A DNA stretch of 64,000 nt, from positions 562,001-626,000 of the forward strand of contig JASPKZ010004202.1 in the NCBI GenBank assembly GCA_030220185.1, in the 5' to 3' direction. The position numbers and the translations under genes were made by a program. Shown here piece by piece: positions 61,217 through 64,000 of the stretch (position 1 is the first letter of the stretch; each line of letters opens with the position of its first letter). Source of the DNA: Diploptera punctata (taxonomy: Eukaryota; Arthropoda; Insecta; Blattodea; Blaberidae). The notes beneath the pieces are model-generated. The model worked only from the letters and a program-made list of their open reading frames with translations. It was not told the DNA's origin and made no database searches.

Positions 61217-62490
61217 CCTAAATGTATATCATTATTATTTTTTAGAAACCCCGTGCTGATTACCCGGCGTTACCCGGGAATCTACGCATCCCGATGTACT
61301 TGACATAAATGAGCTGAAAGACAAAATTCGTTATTTTGAGTTATCCATTAGTTTGATCTTCCGGGAAATTCTCGTATAAGACTTGAAAGCATAATAATAG
61401 TCCCTTCGATTGGTTGCTGGCCAAAGGAAGGCAAGACCAGTGATGGGGCTGCCATCTTATAGCCTCTGGTCAGGCTTTTCTGGAGAAGAAAAGAAAATAA
61501 AGGAAAGAAGAAATGGAAGAAAGGAAAGACTCCCTAGCCCTCGGATGCCCTAATAGCGTCAGCGTAAAAAAAACAAGAGTTAACCAAGAGAGGTTAGATA
61601 GTAAAGTTAAAAGACTGCAAAACACAAGTAAGTGGAAGAAATGTTTTGCTCAGCTTGGGCACCTTGTGGAAATTTTTCTATAGGATCGTAACAGGCCATG
61701 GCCTAATACTTGGAAGGAAGAAGAAGAAGAGTTATCCATAAAAGAATACCCGCCGTGCGCTGCTATGCATGCCCGGGAATCTACTTATCCCGATTTTTTT
61801 GGCATCAATAAAAGACAAAAATGGTTATTGTGAGTTATCCTTGAAAGATAAACATATGCTGTGGCGGAATTTTTCTGTAGAGTGTTTTGAAGTATTCAAT
61901 TTCGTGTTTAATAATTTTGTGTATTTGTTATGGTTTAGGCAGCGTAAGCCATTTAAGATTACAAAAAAGCTACTTTCACTACAGAAGGTGATTTTTAAGG
62001 GTGAAGGGCTTGAGCATTAAAACCTATAACCTTCCCGGGGAAATCCTGAACATTTTGCAAAAAACCCCATGACAATCGGATGAATGGTATGGCAGCACAT
62101 GCTTGCCCGGGAATCTACTTAACCCGATCTCCTTGGCATCAATGGAAGACAAAAATTACTATTGGGAGTTATCTGTAAAAGATAAACATATGCTGTCGCG
62201 GACCTTTTTGTAGAGTTTTTTGAGATTCAATTTTGTGTACATTAAGTTTGTATATTTGTTATGGTTTAGGCAGCGTAAGCCATTTAAGGTTAAAAAGAGA
62301 GATTTTTTTCACGTTTTTATTAATAAAGTGTTTTTTAAGGTGTAGGAGTTGAGTATCTCAACTCTCTTATACCCTATGCTCATCTCGGGAATCAGCTGAA
62401 CAATTTGCAAAAAAAAAACCCATCACAATCGGATTAACGGTATGGCCGCGCATAAAATACGAACAAACAAACAAACAAACAAACATTCAT
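61109..62490 (+). repeat. CTAG-family-like region with units of about 335 bp
   Basis: Starts actagctaatacccgacgtc. After an (at)n run (61185-61214), units beginning cccgggaatctac lie at 61275, 61769 and 62104. Later blocks repeat: aaagataaacatatgctgt, ttggtttaggcagcgtaagc-like sequence, and gacaatcggatgaatggtat or cacaatcggattaacggtat. The last unit ends in (caaa)n at 62462-62485. The first unit is split by a retroposon. Confidence 0.65.
61349..61728 (+). mobile_element. 380-bp (GAA)n-tailed retroposon with 11-bp TSD
   Basis: Flanked by gagttatccat (61338-61348, 61729-61739). The inner part is unrelated to the named SINEs; the 3' end taacaggccatggcctaat, then acttggaaggaagaagaag matches the LINE-C/D terminus. 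It is either a strongly truncated LINE or a SINE using that LINE's tail. No tRNA boxes are evident. Confidence 0.75.
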
Positions 62491-62512
62491 TTTTATATAT
62501 TATATAATAACC

Positions 62513-62818
62513 GCTGTGGTCTCGAGGTAGCGTGCTGCCTTGTCACCCAGCGGGCCCGGGTTCAATTCCCGGTCGGGACAGGCTCCTAGGTGAATTTTTT
62601 TCGGGGTCTTTCCTCACCTGTAAGACAAATGTCAGGAAGAGTAGGGCCCAACGGTCCCCGAAAATCATCCCGCCATCATCATTATCATCATCCTACGCCG
62701 GTGTGGAAAGCAACGGGAAGCTATAACACCTATAATTCCCTAGTAAAGCTGCAACCATAGCATAAAAATGCTATGATTGCAGTGAAAGACCTGCCCTCGG
62801 GCAGAATTACTATGGATG
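62513..62818 (+). mobile_element. SINE-C copy
   Basis: Head with cgctgtggtctcgaggtagc, B-box ccgggttcaattcccgg, and 3' hairpins catagcat-aaaa-atgctatg (62757-62776) and ctgccc-tc-gggcag (62791-62804). Confidence 0.94.
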
Positions 62819-62909
62819 GAATCTTTATTTCTTCTATTTCGAGTGTTTATGTAGTGAACTACATTTCAAGGTAAAATTGTTATTCGACCAATTTTAACAC
62901 AGTAAATGG

Positions 62910-63216
62910 GGGGCATGCCGTAGCGTAGTGGTTAAGGCACTGAGCTACAAGCCGGAGGGTCGAGGGTTCAAGTCCCGTTGGGGTCAGGATTTTTAAACTG
63001 ACCCAAACCCTCTGGCGGCACTATGGCCCTGGCGTCGACTCAGCCTCTAATAGAAATGAGTACCAGACGCTTGTTCTGGGGGTAAAGGCGGCCGTCACGC
63101 AGGGCTCTCAACCCGGCTGACATAAAGTGCCGATTGTCTAGAAAAAGTGGGAGCCCTAACCTCCTACTACCCCAAGGGCCTCCGGGCCTGTTGTGGGATC
63201 ACTTTACTTTACTTTT
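62910..63216 (+). mobile_element. SINE-A copy with 7-bp TSD
   Basis: A complete SINE-A with tail (actttacttta), flanked by taaatgg (62903-62909 and 63217-63223). Confidence 0.92.
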
Positions 63217-63223
63217 TAAATGG

Positions 63224-64000
63224 CATTTTTATATTTTTAATCATGCGCAATGTAGAATTTCTTGTCGACAAGAATTTACTGAAGCTGCTCAAACTTCGAA
63301 ATCTGTATAATTAGAAGACTGGATGTGAGGTGAGGAGCGGTAAAAACATTTTAATTTTAATCTTAAACCTCAGTGATTTTTTCCTATAAAAGTTCAAACC
63401 AAGAATAAAATTTGACAGATGTTTATGAAGTAATTAAAAAAGTCCTGTCACATGTTGTAAAGTTTAGCCGGTTATACATGTGACACTGTTGCACAACGTT
63501 GTAGAATGATATTAAATTGAGAAGAGCAGGTAAAGAAAGAAAATGGCACGGGACGCAGTTGGTACTCCTTGTCGATTCACATTTGCAAATAGATACCAAC
63601 ATCTGCTTCTATAGATTTTGATGGTGAATTGAAACAGGGAAAATATGAGCTGCTCCAAGTTTTATCCTATAAATCAGGAAGGGACTTAGTCACATGTGTT
63701 TTCTTAGCGCCTGCAATTCTCTATTATTTTCTGCTCAATGTATGTTCGAATTATACAAACTGCATTGCAACCAAACTATCGGTTTCATATTTCCGAGCTA
63801 CTTTGAGTAATTTCGGAAGGAATGTAGCCTACTAGCTACCATATACATTTTATTTTTTAAATCTACAAATTTTCACTAATTTATTTTTATTTGACATTGA
63901 AAATGATCACGTCATGTACGAGACATATAGACTTATATATATATACTGAGAAAACTGAAGAAAATAATTATATAATTATTTTTCGTAACAAGTTTTTGAA
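63224..64000. other. No gene recognised
   Basis: AT-rich. The open frame 63629-63835 (68 codons, GRDLVTCVFLAPAILYYFLL) has a hydrophobic stretch but no recognised family, no match in the window and no exon-like borders I can support. Confidence 0.4.

Overview
This 64-kb window is insect-like nuclear DNA. It is AT-rich and contains no recognisable single-copy host gene, rRNA or intact tRNA gene. Almost everything I can explain is mobile DNA: many 5'-truncated non-LTR (LINE) copies, at least six tRNA-derived SINE families, Penelope-like (PLE) fragments, one mariner-type DNA transposon, a hairpin-ended MITE-like family, several unclassified dispersed repeats, and microsatellites. From memory, the mix of reverse-transcriptase C-termini and SINE bodies looks most like a cockroach or termite (Blattodea). 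That assignment is an inference and was not tested.

Working names used here. RTE-1 is the dominant LINE. Its full-length copy at 9854-13119 has a 1012-codon endonuclease/reverse-transcriptase ORF and a 16-bp target-site duplication (TSD). About thirty fragments end in the same 3' sequence plus a GTTA/GTAA-type tail. LINE-B to LINE-Q are other RT families, recognised by C-terminal blocks of the type YGSETW...LRxxAGY...RxPK...GRPxxRW. SINE-A to SINE-F are tRNA-headed families. REP-G, REP-H, the 'CTAG family' and 'MITE-X' are unclassified repeats.

Layout. 0-9.8 kb: RTE-1, LINE-B, -F, -L and SINE pieces, with an RTE-1 > LINE-L > RTE-1 nest at 7.7-9.3 kb. 9.8-13.6 kb: full-length RTE-1 inside the GIY-YIG endonuclease of a PLE, whose 3' end carries a hammerhead-ribozyme-like motif. 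13.6-21 kb: LINE-P, -B, -Q (with a mariner inside), -J, -D and -E, plus a second hammerhead-like motif. 21-29 kb: SINE-B/A/E, RTE-1, LINE-M, -K, -C and REP-H. 29.6-34 kb: two inverted MITE-X copies, one holding two LINE insertions. 34-39.5 kb: RTE-1 split by SINE-A, -B and -F, plus an inverted tRNA-like pair. 39.7-44 kb: REP-G, a pyrimidine minisatellite and a long RTE-1 fragment. 44-50.4 kb: LINE-F, a CR1-like LINE, the CTAG family, and a nest of LINE-N > SINE-B > LINE-C. 50.5-64 kb: REP-G, LINE-G, CTAG-family tandem units, more SINEs and RTE-1 remnants, and two unexplained stretches at 58.2-59.3 and 63.2-64 kb.

How the parts interact. Autonomous retroelements supply reverse transcription in trans. 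The clearest case is SINE-C, whose 3' end carries a hairpin that matches the 3' end of LINE-B with compensatory stem changes. Many insertions keep clean TSDs, and two have unoccupied paralogous sites in the same window, so the order of insertion can be read directly. The strongest candidates for new biology are the PLE hammerhead, the LINE-B/SINE-C shared hairpin, the UNCG-type hairpin at every RTE-1 3' end, and the hairpin-ended MITE-X family. None of these has been searched against a database.
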